The position numbers were made by a program, and so were the translations under genes. A DNA stretch of 37,712 nucleotides from CAYSBE01 sp964429245 (GTDB lineage Bacteria; Bacteroidota; Bacteroidia; UKL13-3): NCBI GenBank assembly GCA_964429245.1, contig CAYSBE010000008.1, positions 1 to 37,712 of the forward strand, read 5' to 3'. The notes beneath the pieces were generated by a model. It did not search any database, was not told where the DNA came from, and was given only the letters and a program-made list of their open reading frames with translations. Positions 1 through 8,316 of this stretch are shown one piece after another; position 1 is the stretch's first letter; each line of letters opens with the position of its first letter.

Positions 1-834
1 AAATGGAATACAAACTAATGCGACAATATCAACAAGAATGATGGCAAGGATTGTTGCATAAGCAATCTTGGAGTACGATTTTGGCCTTAAAAAGAAATTA
101 ACAAATAGCGCTGTTGTTAATCCGCTAAGTGCCCCAAAAATATGCACGAGGTATTTATTTATGATGGGGAAAATGGTTCCAAATAAACTATAAGACACAC
201 CTTGAAGGGTTAGTTGAGTGCCACCAACAGCAAATAGGAATAATATATACCAAATATAGGATTTTTCTCTGGTGCTTAAGAAAAGAAAGAGATTGTATAG
301 TAGCATAATCAGTAATACACCTGCATAAATGGAAACAATTATATCTCTTCGATAATTTTGTTTCTCCGTATCAGTTTGGTTATTAATTATTAATAAAGCA
401 TTATTCAACTTGTTTGAACTTGTTCGAATCAAAAACGTATTAGCTAATTGATGGATATTAAAAGTGGGTAATGAATTATAAATGGCAACACCATCAGGTT
501 TTGATATGTTTACATTGCTATCTATTTGAAGTATCGAATCACCTGCCAATTGAAAAAAAATAATCTCGTCAATATTGGGATTGGAAAATTGTAGAATACT
601 GTTGTATGAAACATCACTAGCATTCAGCAAAATCCACGTGTAATCGTCTGATACACCTGTATTATAATATAATCTATTTTGTATAACTACAGAATCAAAC
701 TTGGTCTTTAGTTGATCTAATTGAATCTGGGAATTATCTGTAGTGAAATATTTTAGATTCCAAACATTTGACTGACCAAACATATTAGTACCTAATAATA
801 AGAATAAAATGAGTAATCTAAGAGATGATGTCAT
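1..834 (-). CDS. 7TMR-DISM membrane receptor (3' part missing)
   Basis: This frame stays open for 278 codons from an ATG at 834 to the window edge, so the C-terminus is missing. Residues 1-20 form a signal peptide. Residues about 22-155 look like the 7TMR-DISMED2 extracellular sensor. From about 164 there are hydrophobic helices (roughly 164-186, 193-218, 231-248, 258-277) with the family-like YNLFLFLSTREKSYIWY stretch after the first helix. This family senses an extracellular ligand and passes the signal to a cytoplasmic output domain, often a histidine kinase, cyclase or HTH; that part is out of view. The start overlaps the stop of the upstream acyltransferase gene as ATGA, so it is translationally coupled and is the third gene of an operon. 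Family assignment is good; the ligand is unknown. Confidence 0.8.
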   Translation of the reverse strand, partial: MTSSLRLLILFLLLGTNMFGQSNVWNLKYFTTDNSQIQLDQLKTKFDSVVIQNRLYYNTGVSDDYTWILLNASDVSYNSILQFSNPNIDEIIFFQLAGDSILQIDSNVNISKPDGVAIYNSLPTFNIHQLANTFLIRTSSNKLNNALLIINNQTDTEKQNYRRDIIVSIYAGVLLIMLLYNLFLFLSTREKSYIWYILFLFAVGGTQLTLQGVSYSLFGTIFPIINKYLVHIFGALSGLTTALFVNFFLRPKSYSKIAYATILAIILVDIVALVCIPF

Positions 835-1604
835 TTGACAAATGTATTTACTTGTGATTTTTTGATATACTCAGCTAGGTTCCACTGATCCAAACCAGGG
901 ATTGCCAATTGGTAATTTATCTCTATTTCTTTTCTTCTCAACACCTCTGTCTTAACTACATTCATATTGTCACGCAAAAGATGTATTGCCTCTCGGTCTT
1001 CAGGTTTTGCATTTAGAAGTGTTTTAACATTGTCTAAAATCATTGTTGTTGCAACCAAATCAAGTTTAGGATAATAAAATGTACCATTATTCCCAACAGA
1101 AGTATCTATTTCGTAACCAACGTCTTTAGCCATTTGAACTGTATATGGAGCACATAATGCAAATAAAGATTGAACCCCAATTTGTTGCGTAATGGCAACA
1201 GCTGCTCTAGTAAGAAAAATACTTCCTATCCCAAATCCTGCTATTTCTCTTGAGTTCCACAAACCACAAATTTCTCCTGTTCCACTTTTTGCATGCTGTT
1301 TTACTAGGTCGTATATTTTTGCATCAAGATACCCGGTAGCTTCTTCAATAGGTAATAATTGCGACCCTCCGGCAACATTTACCCTAGCTCCGCCATATAC
1401 TTTTTTCCTATCACTAGACTCTACTACTAAAACGAAAACAGTTGGATTGTAAATCCATTCTTGTGAAGAAGATGTTACTTTTTTTACCCCGATTGATTCC
1501 AATACATGTGCATGACCTTCTACAAATAATTCACATGAAGCTTGATCATCAATAGCTCTAAACGCTCTTAAAATTACCTCCGGTTTTTGTAGGTGTAGTG
1601 TCAT
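831..1604 (-). CDS. GNAT-fold acyltransferase, LuxI/FeeM-like
   Basis: The 257-residue protein resembles GNAT-fold N-acyl amino acid synthases or LuxI-type autoinducer synthases. The N-terminal half has the pattern of a substrate-binding region (VYGGARVNV followed by LPIEEATGYLD), and the centre has a pyrophosphate-loop-like GFGIGS followed by an amphipathic helix and a GYE segment, as in motif A and B of GNATs. It would transfer an acyl group from CoA or ACP to an amine. Its start overlaps the stop of the E1-like gene by one base (TAATG), and its stop overlaps the receptor start by 4 bases, so the three genes are almost certainly cotranscribed. The acyl donor and acceptor cannot be told from sequence. 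Fold call moderate, exact function open. Confidence 0.6.
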   Translation of the reverse strand: MTLHLQKPEVILRAFRAIDDQASCELFVEGHAHVLESIGVKKVTSSSQEWIYNPTVFVLVVESSDRKKVYGGARVNVAGGSQLLPIEEATGYLDAKIYDLVKQHAKSGTGEICGLWNSREIAGFGIGSIFLTRAAVAITQQIGVQSLFALCAPYTVQMAKDVGYEIDTSVGNNGTFYYPKLDLVATTMILDNVKTLLNAKPEDREAIHLLRDNMNVVKTEVLRRKEIEINYQLAIPGLDQWNLAEYIKKSQVNTFVK

Positions 1605-2653
1605 TATGAAATAAGGTGTTCAAGATCTATATAAAAACGGCCTGATGTGTTTAGTTCTTTTAACAAAATTCTTCTTACAACATCACAAGTAACACCTGCA
1701 CCTAATTCAACAGATGAGGCAAGTTGAGGCCACGTTACAATACTTTTTCCAATTTCTGTCATTGAATCTTTTAATCTTGAACTTGTATTTTCAAATGAAA
1801 CAATTTGTTTTAGTATTTCCATCTTGGTTGTAGCCGACAAATTGTGGATATCAAGCAATTGTGTCTCATCTACTAATCCATGAAAAATTGGGCGGTTTGG
1901 CTCTAAATCAAAACGTTCAATATCAATCATTCCCTTGTCATTCGTATCCATTACTACCGGAATTCTGTTTTGCCTTGCCACTTTTCGGGCCAATATTTTA
2001 ATGTCCATACTGTCACACACCTCAACCAATATATCTAATTGATTGACAAAGGTATCTGCATTTATTGCTGTTATTCCTTCATCCCAAATTTCTACATTTA
2101 TGTATGGGTCAATTTCTGCTATTTCCCTTGCAGCAATAAATACTTTGGGCAATCCGATATTGTGGACTGGTGTACGCAACCTATTGATATTACTCAAATC
2201 TAACGTATCAAAATCGGCTAGATGAATTGTCCCACAAATACGTTCTAATACCATTGTAAGCGCAATTGCATGACCAACAGACAATCCAATTACCCCAACT
2301 GATTTTTTAGATAAGGTATCCTGTTCTTCTTTAGTTATCTTTAGTTGATTCCGATTGGTTCTTACCGCAATAAACTCTGCTTCGGGAAGCAAGTGTACCC
2401 ATGAATTACGCCAAGGATAATATGCCCAATTCCCAAATTGATTGATGTTCTTTATACCAAAGTGTTGTTTAGCTAGATGTAAATATTGATTATACTCTAA
2501 CTTTTGGGTTGGGTTTGCTTGTTTAGCCCACTCAACCAACTGCATTTCAATGGTATCAAAAATAAAAGAGCCTTCTGAATTATCTTTAATCCGTTTTTGA
2601 ACATCTGTGTCAGCTGCATCATACATTTCTGGTCTAAAGGCTATTTCCTGCAT
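1604..2653 (-). CDS. E1/ThiF-like adenylyltransferase (Rv1355c-type)
   Basis: The 349-residue protein has an N-terminal family-specific part (about 1-105, with NWAYYPWRNSWVHLL) and a Rossmann-type E1/ThiF domain. Visible E1 features are the nucleotide loop at G123-LSVG-H128, the acidic pair in ADFDTLDLSNINR (D147, D149), N155 and R158, K170, and VEVCD near 210-214. The loop is GLSVG rather than the usual GxGGxG, which is what the Rv1355c-like branch shows. E1-like enzymes activate a carboxylate as an acyl-adenylate. No ThiF-type CxxC zinc pairs and no clear catalytic E1 cysteine are visible, so a plain adenylation role on a small molecule or peptide is more likely than ubiquitin-like conjugation. 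Mycobacterial relatives carry a nitroreductase domain; this one does not. It is the first gene of the operon. Confidence 0.75.
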   Translation of the reverse strand: MQEIAFRPEMYDAADTDVQKRIKDNSEGSFIFDTIEMQLVEWAKQANPTQKLEYNQYLHLAKQHFGIKNINQFGNWAYYPWRNSWVHLLPEAEFIAVRTNRNQLKITKEEQDTLSKKSVGVIGLSVGHAIALTMVLERICGTIHLADFDTLDLSNINRLRTPVHNIGLPKVFIAAREIAEIDPYINVEIWDEGITAINADTFVNQLDILVEVCDSMDIKILARKVARQNRIPVVMDTNDKGMIDIERFDLEPNRPIFHGLVDETQLLDIHNLSATTKMEILKQIVSFENTSSRLKDSMTEIGKSIVTWPQLASSVELGAGVTCDVVRRILLKELNTSGRFYIDLEHLIS

Positions 2654-2736
2654 TTTTATAAAAATCTTTGTTTTTATGTTAAAATTAAATCTGCTTATTG
2701 TTATATTCGTGATGTATTTGAATTACCAAACAAAAG

Positions 2737-2744
2737 CAAATTTA
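2737..2744 (-). promoter_or_regulatory. -7 box for the E1/acyltransferase/receptor operon
   Basis: On the minus strand this reads TAAATTTG, a perfect match to the Bacteroidota -7 consensus TAnnTTTG, 84 bases before the E1-like start. No TTTG lies at the standard 19-nt spacing, so the call rests on the -7 box alone. Confidence 0.35.
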
Positions 2745-2763
2745 AGTATTTCACATAAAATTA

Positions 2764-3234
2764 ATGACCACTGACACAAAAATAAAAGTACTTTATGTAG
2801 ATGACGAGGAAAATAACTTGTTGTCATTCAAAGCTACTTTTCGCATGAAATACCAAATTTTTACGGCAATCAGTGCTCAGGATGCAATTTTAATTCTGAA
2901 AGAAAACCCTCAAATTTCAGTTATTATCACAGACCAGCGTATGCCGGAAATGACTGGGGTTGAATTCTTAGAGTCGATACTTGACACCTATCCTGATCCT
3001 GTTCGGTTGCTACTTACTGGCTATGCAGATATAAACGCAGTAATTGATGCTGTTAACAAAGGACAGATTTACCACTATTTAAGTAAGCCTTGGAAAGAGG
3101 AAGAACTTTCAGAAACAATAGATAAAGCTCATGAAATTTACTTGGATAAAATTTCTCAAAAAGAATTTAACCAACAAATTCTGAGGGTTAACGACCAATT
3201 GGAATTTTTACTCAGACAAAAACTGCTTTCTTAG
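2764..3234 (+). CDS. Single-domain response regulator (REC)
   Basis: The 156-residue protein has a receiver domain over about residues 6-125: acidic pocket YVDDE (D13, D14), phosphoacceptor D57 in ITDQRMPEMTG, T85 in LLTGYAD and K108 in LSKPW. The type resembles the REC domains of RpfG-like regulators. After it comes only a short helical tail of about 30 residues and no DNA-binding or enzymatic domain, so it probably acts by protein-protein contact. It is divergent from the E1-like operon and shares its 110-base upstream region. The partner kinase is not in the window; the receptor at 1-834 is a candidate only if its missing C-terminus is a kinase. Its 3' end overlaps the convergent Smr gene by 4 bases. 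Confidence 0.88.
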   Translation: MTTDTKIKVLYVDDEENNLLSFKATFRMKYQIFTAISAQDAILILKENPQISVIITDQRMPEMTGVEFLESILDTYPDPVRLLLTGYADINAVIDAVNKGQIYHYLSKPWKEEELSETIDKAHEIYLDKISQKEFNQQILRVNDQLEFLLRQKLLS

Positions 3235-4172
3235 TCACGTATCCAAACTTCTGTTGCACCACCACCATATTTTATTGAATCTGCAGGTTCGAAAGTTTTT
3301 ACTGCTTGGTGTTTTTTTAGCATATCCTCTATTTTCTTTTTCAGAAAATTATTTCCTACTCCATGTATCAGTATGATACGTTTTTGTCCGCTAGCGTATA
3401 TTGAGTCAATTGTCTTTATTGCTGTGCTTAGCTGTATATCAAACATTTGCTGTGCAGTTAACTGTTTATAATTATCTGTTAGATTTTCAATATGTAAATC
3501 AATTTCTTCAGCTAATACAGGTGCTATTTTAAACATTTTGTCAGTATTCGCTGATGTGAAATCTTTGTTTTTTAGCAGTTCAAGATTCAGTTGAGAAACA
3601 TCATTATCCAATCTAAAATGATAGGCTTGTTTCCCTAAGAAAAAACATTGCCCAAAAGAGCGATGAAAACTTTTTGTATGTAAATTTAATTCAGCAACCA
3701 AAGGATTTTTTAGCTGAGAGCATTCATTGTATATAAATGAAATTTGGAAGGCTAACACCGGCCATTTTTGAATTTCTTCTAAATGAAATATTCCTAATCC
3801 TATGTGCTTATCGTATGACAGCTCCCCTTTTTGAAAAAGCGTATACATGTTTTGCCGCTTATGATAAAGTGAATATTGAATGAGGTCAGCTTCTGAATTT
3901 TGCAATTTAAGTTCTAGCATAGAATCTGTTAACCGTTCGAATGCAATGTGGATACCACTATACGCTTTAACGAACTTTGTTTGGGGTTGTACGGATTGCT
4001 TTTCCTCCGACAAATGGGATTTAATCTCATCAATTTTTACCAGTTCACTCATTACCACTGGGATCTCGAAGTCATCGGCTGTGGTTACTCCTGCAATCTT
4101 TCCGTTTATACTCGTAATTACACCATCCATTGCGTCATTTACAAACCTTACCCTATCTCCTATTTTCAACAT
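3231..4172 (-). CDS. DUF2027 protein with C-terminal Smr domain
   Basis: The 313-residue protein starts with a small SH3-like segment (KIGDRVRFVNDAMDGVI, then FEIPVVMSELV), has a DUF2027-type beta-rich middle, and ends in a Smr domain. The Smr signatures are DLH at 225-227 and HGVG at 270-273, followed by a terminal glycine cluster GGGATEVWIRD. Smr domains, also found in MutS2, bind nucleic acid and some cleave it; in this Bacteroidota family the substrate is unknown. It lies 2 bases downstream of the secreted unknown gene, so the two are cotranscribed. Family call firm, role open. Confidence 0.8.
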   Translation of the reverse strand: MLKIGDRVRFVNDAMDGVITSINGKIAGVTTADDFEIPVVMSELVKIDEIKSHLSEEKQSVQPQTKFVKAYSGIHIAFERLTDSMLELKLQNSEADLIQYSLYHKRQNMYTLFQKGELSYDKHIGLGIFHLEEIQKWPVLAFQISFIYNECSQLKNPLVAELNLHTKSFHRSFGQCFFLGKQAYHFRLDNDVSQLNLELLKNKDFTSANTDKMFKIAPVLAEEIDLHIENLTDNYKQLTAQQMFDIQLSTAIKTIDSIYASGQKRIILIHGVGNNFLKKKIEDMLKKHQAVKTFEPADSIKYGGGATEVWIRD

Positions 4173-4174
4173 AT

Positions 4175-4918
4175 TTATTTATTCATTGCACTCATAATCA
4201 ACTTTAATTTTTCAGCAAATTGATTAAGGTATTTGGTTTCTATGTCTTTCAAATTATTGTCACCGCCTGCCTTTATGATAAGAACTTCTGCTCGAATTAG
4301 TTTTCCGGATGCATCAAAAATGTTGTAGTGTAGCCAATATTCTCTATTGTATTCACGGTATTGCCACTCCAATTGATTTTTATTTGATGTATTTATTTCA
4401 AATTGTGTGATAAACAATATATATTTTTCATGATATCTTGATGCAAAGTCCTTGAATAGTTGGTTATCATCAAAAACTGCAACCATTACATTTGTGTCTT
4501 GCGCGAAGAATGTTTGTCCTTTGATTTTTTTGTAAAATGGGGCGGTAAATTCTTTCAAAGATTGCTCCTCAGCAGATAATTCGCGTGAATAAGCTTTGTT
4601 ATTATACTTCACATACCTGGTAGCTCCATAAATTTTTCGTAACGCATCTTCACCACTAATTGTTGTGGCACGCATCAGGCTAATTGCATCAAACCGAGAA
4701 AGAAGTTGATGATAGACATTTGCTTCAAGATCATTTCTGATTTTTTCCCTTACTTCATTTTCTGTAATTTTACTTGTTTGGGAAATATGTTTATCAGCAT
4801 CAGAAAAATACATAAATGGCGCATAGGGTATTAATAATACTTTATGCTGTAAGGTATCAGATTGAGCCAATATATGAAGGCCCAATCCTAGGAAAATGAA
4901 TGTAAATAAGAATTTCAT
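4175..4918 (-). CDS. Secreted protein of unknown function
   Basis: I do not recognise this 247-residue protein. It opens with a clear signal peptide (hydrophobic residues 3-17, then LAQS), so it is exported to the periplasm. The mature part begins KVLLIPYAPFMYFSDADK, an opening seen in periplasmic proteins with a CsgG/LpoB-like beginning, but that is a loose resemblance. The rest is a mixed alpha/beta sequence rich in aromatic residues, with no lipobox, no cysteine motif and no membrane segment after the signal. It sits between rseP (88 bases upstream) and the Smr gene (2 bases downstream) on the same strand, suggesting an envelope-linked role. Confidence 0.6.
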   Translation of the reverse strand: MKFLFTFIFLGLGLHILAQSDTLQHKVLLIPYAPFMYFSDADKHISQTSKITENEVREKIRNDLEANVYHQLLSRFDAISLMRATTISGEDALRKIYGATRYVKYNNKAYSRELSAEEQSLKEFTAPFYKKIKGQTFFAQDTNVMVAVFDDNQLFKDFASRYHEKYILFITQFEINTSNKNQLEWQYREYNREYWLHYNIFDASGKLIRAEVLIIKAGGDNNLKDIETKYLNQFAEKLKLIMSAMNK

Positions 4919-5006
4919 ATTTAATTGATTAGCTTTAAGTATGCTATTTGCATACGAAAGTAATCATTCATTGAGGTGAAATAATCCACACAATCATGAC
5001 TTGGTG

Positions 5007-6332
5007 TTACTTCATAAATAATTGAAGGATGTCATTTCCAAAAACGAATATGGTTAAGGCAATAAGGATGAACACTCCAACTGTTTGAATTCGCTCAATA
5101 ATCTTGTCACTCAAAGGCCTACCCAAAATCATCTCGATGCATAAAATAACTACATGCCCTCCATCAAGTGCAGGAATGGGTAGAATATTCATAAATGCCA
5201 ACACGATAGAAATCAATGCAGTTAGTGTCCAGAATCTTGACCAAATCCAATCGCTGCCAAATATTTTTGCAATACCTATGGGACCTTGTACTGCTTTATT
5301 TGCGGGGATATCTCCATTAAATATTTTACCAAAACCTTTAAGTTGCAGTGAAAGTGTTTCTACTCCTTTTTGTATTCCTTTGGGAAAAGATTCCAAGAAA
5401 CTGAATCGAACACTGTCAAATTCAAATTCCATTGGCTTCACTCCTATCCCAATTTTTCCTGTTGCGTCAATTTCTGATTGAAGAAAAAGGGTATCCGTAG
5501 CTCGAAGTATGGATAAATCTACTGTTTGACCGGCATACTTTTTTAATGTAGATTGGAATTCATCAAAAAATAGTATTTGTTCATCATTTACTTTCAAAAT
5601 AATATCACCCGATTTGAGTCCGGCTTTCTCTGCATGGTGATTTGGCTGAAGCTCACTTACGGTAAAAGTCATCCTGGGCGTAAAAAAATCAGCTTTTTGC
5701 TCGCCTGATATTTTTGTAGCAAAATCCTGTGGCAAATAAATTGTTGTATCCACTCCGCTTCGGTTAATTGTATAAAAAGGATTATCACTAAGCAATTCAT
5801 TGGGATTCATGGCATCTTCAAAATACAAAAGTTGTTTTCCATTTACTCCAATGATTTTATCGCCTTTTTCAAAACCCATTTCCTGTGCAAGAGGTGATGG
5901 AATAATACCATATTTGATAGAAGCGTTAATGGTTCGCATTTCTCCATATTTAAAAGCAAGCATGGCAAAAATGAATACACCCAATATAACATTCATAACC
6001 ACTCCACCAATCATAACAATCAATCGTTGCCAAGCGGGCTTACTTCTAAACTCCCAATCTTCTGCAGGCTTTTTCATTTGTTCGGTATCCATACTTTCAT
6101 CAATCATCCCTGCTATTTTCACATAGCCACCTAAAGGTAGCCAACCTATACCCCATTCTGTTCCACCTTTTTTGAAGCTAAAGAGTTTAAATCCCCATGC
6201 ATCAAAAAACAGGTAAAATTTTTCAACCCGAATACCAAAGGCTCTTGCAGCCCAATAATGTCCTAATTCATGTATCGTAACTAAAATGGAAAGCGCAGTT
6301 ATTAACTGTGCAGCCATGATTAATGCTTGCAT
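5007..6332 (-). CDS. rseP: RseP family site-2 zinc metalloprotease
   Basis: The 441-residue inner-membrane protease has the zinc-binding HELGH at 21-25 in its first transmembrane helix, the conserved GWLPLGGYVKIAGM loop, two PDZ regions in the periplasmic middle part (about 130-300; the second contains AGLKSGDIILKVND), and the second active-site motif NILPIPALDGG near 380-391. It cleaves membrane-embedded substrates such as anti-sigma factors or remnant signal peptides. It lies 57 bases downstream of dxr, a pairing common in bacteria. A minus-strand TATTTTCG (6363-6370) could give it its own promoter. The first ATG fits; M6 is a less likely alternative. Confidence 0.95.
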   Translation of the reverse strand: MQALIMAAQLITALSILVTIHELGHYWAARAFGIRVEKFYLFFDAWGFKLFSFKKGGTEWGIGWLPLGGYVKIAGMIDESMDTEQMKKPAEDWEFRSKPAWQRLIVMIGGVVMNVILGVFIFAMLAFKYGEMRTINASIKYGIIPSPLAQEMGFEKGDKIIGVNGKQLLYFEDAMNPNELLSDNPFYTINRSGVDTTIYLPQDFATKISGEQKADFFTPRMTFTVSELQPNHHAEKAGLKSGDIILKVNDEQILFFDEFQSTLKKYAGQTVDLSILRATDTLFLQSEIDATGKIGIGVKPMEFEFDSVRFSFLESFPKGIQKGVETLSLQLKGFGKIFNGDIPANKAVQGPIGIAKIFGSDWIWSRFWTLTALISIVLAFMNILPIPALDGGHVVILCIEMILGRPLSDKIIERIQTVGVFILIALTIFVFGNDILQLFMK

Positions 6333-6389
6333 ATTGTAATTTTAATTTTGTAGTGAAGCGTGCGAAAATAGGTTAAATTCATTTAGGTT

Positions 6390-7562
6390 CTATACAAACA
6401 TTTTAGCAAGAAAATTTATCGCTGTTTCTCTTGTCAGTTGGTCTGTTTGGATATAGTCATCTATGGTTGGGTGCTTAATAAAATCTACTGTTTCCATACA
6501 TGCTTCATTAAGTTCGGCAATTTGAAGAAACTTGATTTTATCATCAAGAAATGCCTGAACAGCAATTTCATTCGCTGCATTTAAGATACAAGCCATATTA
6601 CCAGCATTATCCATTGCTTTGTAGGCCAAGGCTAGGTTTTTGAAAGTTGCCATGTCGGGCTCTTCAAATGTGAGTTGGTTATGTCGAGTAAAATCCATTC
6701 TCGGAAAGGAAGTTTGCACCCGATTGGGGTAAAAAAAAGCATAGTGAATAGGCAGTTTCATGTCAGGTAGACCCATTTGTGATTTTATACTTCCATCTTT
6801 AAATTCAACCATACTGTGTACGATACTTTGCGGGTGCACCACTACTTTTATTTGAGATGCATTTACTCCAAATAGCCACTTTGCCTCAATTACTTCAAGG
6901 CCTTTATTCATCAATGTGGCAGAATCAATCGTGATTTTTGCACCCATTGACCAATTGGGATGTTTTAGTGCCTGAGCTTTGGTAACTTCCAATAAATCTT
7001 GTTGTTTTTTACCCCTGAATGGACCTCCACTTGCTGTTAGAATTACATGTTCTATTGAATCCGGATGCTCACCTACTATGCATTGAAAAATAGCCGAATG
7101 TTCCGAATCTACAGGTATGATTTCTACCTGATTTTGCATGCAGGCATTGGTTATTAATTCTCCGGCTACCACCAGAGTCTCTTTATTTGCCAATGCTATT
7201 CGTTTTTTATTTTCGATGGCTTTTAACGTAGGCAAAAGACCACTGTAGCCGACCATTGCAGTTAAAACGGTATCAGAAGTTGTAATCTCCATTAAGTCCG
7301 TTATGGATTTACTTCCGGCAAACACTTTTATGTCAAATGAAGAAAGAGATTCTTTTACATACTTATACTTCGATTCATCAGCAATCACAACATGGTTGGG
7401 CTGAAACTCGATAGCTTGTTTGATTAGCAAATCAGCATTTGAATTTGCAGTAAGCACTTCTGCCTGAAGGCTGGTTGGGTTTGCACGGATGATATCCAGT
7501 GCTTGTGTTCCAATTGATCCGGTACTACCCAGAATGGCTATTTTCTTTTTATCCGTATCCAT
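6390..7562 (-). CDS. dxr: 1-deoxy-D-xylulose 5-phosphate reductoisomerase
   Basis: Dxr converts 1-deoxy-D-xylulose 5-phosphate to 2-C-methyl-D-erythritol 4-phosphate with NADPH, the committed step of the MEP isoprenoid pathway. The 390-residue length is typical. NADPH loop GSTGSIG is at 12-18, NKETLVVAGE follows, the metal-binding VDSEHSAIF is near 150, the phosphate loop SGGPFRG near 177, and SATLMNKGLEVIEA with its metal ligands near 213-220. It lies just downstream of the peroxiredoxin gene but beyond a strong terminator. A minus-strand TACATTCG (7572-7579) 9 bases before its ATG is probably its own -7 box. Confidence 0.97.
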   Translation of the reverse strand: MDTDKKKIAILGSTGSIGTQALDIIRANPTSLQAEVLTANSNADLLIKQAIEFQPNHVVIADESKYKYVKESLSSFDIKVFAGSKSITDLMEITTSDTVLTAMVGYSGLLPTLKAIENKKRIALANKETLVVAGELITNACMQNQVEIIPVDSEHSAIFQCIVGEHPDSIEHVILTASGGPFRGKKQQDLLEVTKAQALKHPNWSMGAKITIDSATLMNKGLEVIEAKWLFGVNASQIKVVVHPQSIVHSMVEFKDGSIKSQMGLPDMKLPIHYAFFYPNRVQTSFPRMDFTRHNQLTFEEPDMATFKNLALAYKAMDNAGNMACILNAANEIAVQAFLDDKIKFLQIAELNEACMETVDFIKHPTIDDYIQTDQLTRETAINFLAKMFV

Positions 7563-7571
7563 TTTATAAAA

Positions 7572-7579
7572 CGAATGTA
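7572..7579 (-). promoter_or_regulatory. Possible dxr -7 box
   Basis: The minus strand reads TACATTCG, a TAnnTTyG box, in the tail of the peroxiredoxin terminator and 9 bases before the dxr ATG. This would restart transcription after termination. No TTTG is seen at 19-nt spacing. Confidence 0.35.
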
Positions 7580-7583
7580 AAAT

Positions 7584-7620
7584 AAAACAGGCTACAACTT
7601 GTGAGGGTGTAGCCTGTTTT
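7584..7620 (-). terminator. Rho-independent terminator after peroxiredoxin gene
   Basis: A perfect 13-bp stem (aaaacaggctaca at 7584-7596 with tgtagcctgtttt at 7608-7620) with an 11-base loop lies just downstream of the peroxiredoxin stop. In the minus-strand transcript it runs into a U-rich stretch. The near-perfect symmetry would also slow transcription from the other side. Confidence 0.88.
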
Positions 7621-7638
7621 AGTTATTTCAAATATATA

Positions 7639-8283
7639 TTAGTGAGTTGACAGGTAATTGGCTATGCCTTCGGCATTGTCTTTAAGTCCATCTTTACCTT
7701 TTTCCCAATCAGCAGGACAAACTTCACCTTTTTCTTCAAAAAACTGAAGCGCATCAATCATGCGGATGGCTTCATCTACGCTGCGACCTAAAGGAAGATC
7801 ATTAACAACCTGATGACGAACAATACCTTGTTTGTCTATAAGAAACAATCCTCGGTATGCAACTGCATCTTCTCCTTGATTGCCTACCCACATCATATTA
7901 CCGGTTTCATCATAATCATAATATCCGGCAAGTACGCCATAATTTAGGGCGATTGTTTTGTTTACATCAGCCACTAAAGGGTAAGTTACACCTTGAATAC
8001 CTCCATCATTCTGAGGGGTATTTAGCCAAGCCCAATGACTGAATTTTGAGTCGATTGAGCAACCCACAACCTGTACATTTCTGTCTTCGAAATCTTTTAA
8101 TCGTTTTTGGAACGCAATAATCTCAGTTGGACAAACGAATGTAAAATCTAATGGATAGAAATAAAACAATACATGCTTTTTACCGATGAATTGATCTAAA
8201 GAGAAATCATCTTCAAAATCGCCACCATTTACTACAGCTGCAGCTTTAAACGAAGGGGCTTTTTTTCCTACTAACATTGTCAT
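7639..8283 (-). CDS. 2-Cys peroxiredoxin (AhpC/TSA, Prx1 type)
   Basis: The 214-residue protein reduces hydrogen peroxide and organic peroxides in the cytoplasm with thiol electrons. The peroxidatic cysteine C51 is in PLDFTFVCPTEI and the resolving cysteine C189 in GEVCPADW, so it is a typical 2-Cys enzyme of the Prx1/AhpC group. A GGIQG segment near the middle matches the GGLG-type loop of sensitive peroxiredoxins, but the C-terminal YF motif is absent (the end is ANYLSTH). It lies 33 bases downstream of rho with no terminator between them and is followed by a strong terminator, so it may be read from the rho transcript. No AhpF is next to it. Confidence 0.93.
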   Translation of the reverse strand: MTMLVGKKAPSFKAAAVVNGGDFEDDFSLDQFIGKKHVLFYFYPLDFTFVCPTEIIAFQKRLKDFEDRNVQVVGCSIDSKFSHWAWLNTPQNDGGIQGVTYPLVADVNKTIALNYGVLAGYYDYDETGNMMWVGNQGEDAVAYRGLFLIDKQGIVRHQVVNDLPLGRSVDEAIRMIDALQFFEEKGEVCPADWEKGKDGLKDNAEGIANYLSTH

Positions 8284-8316
8284 AATATTTATTGATTTAT
8301 GTGTTACTTAATATAA

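Noticed and set aside
4939..4955. GTATGC/GCATAC hairpin downstream of rseP as a terminator
   Set aside because: The 6-bp stem is weak and not followed by a U-run in the leftward transcript.
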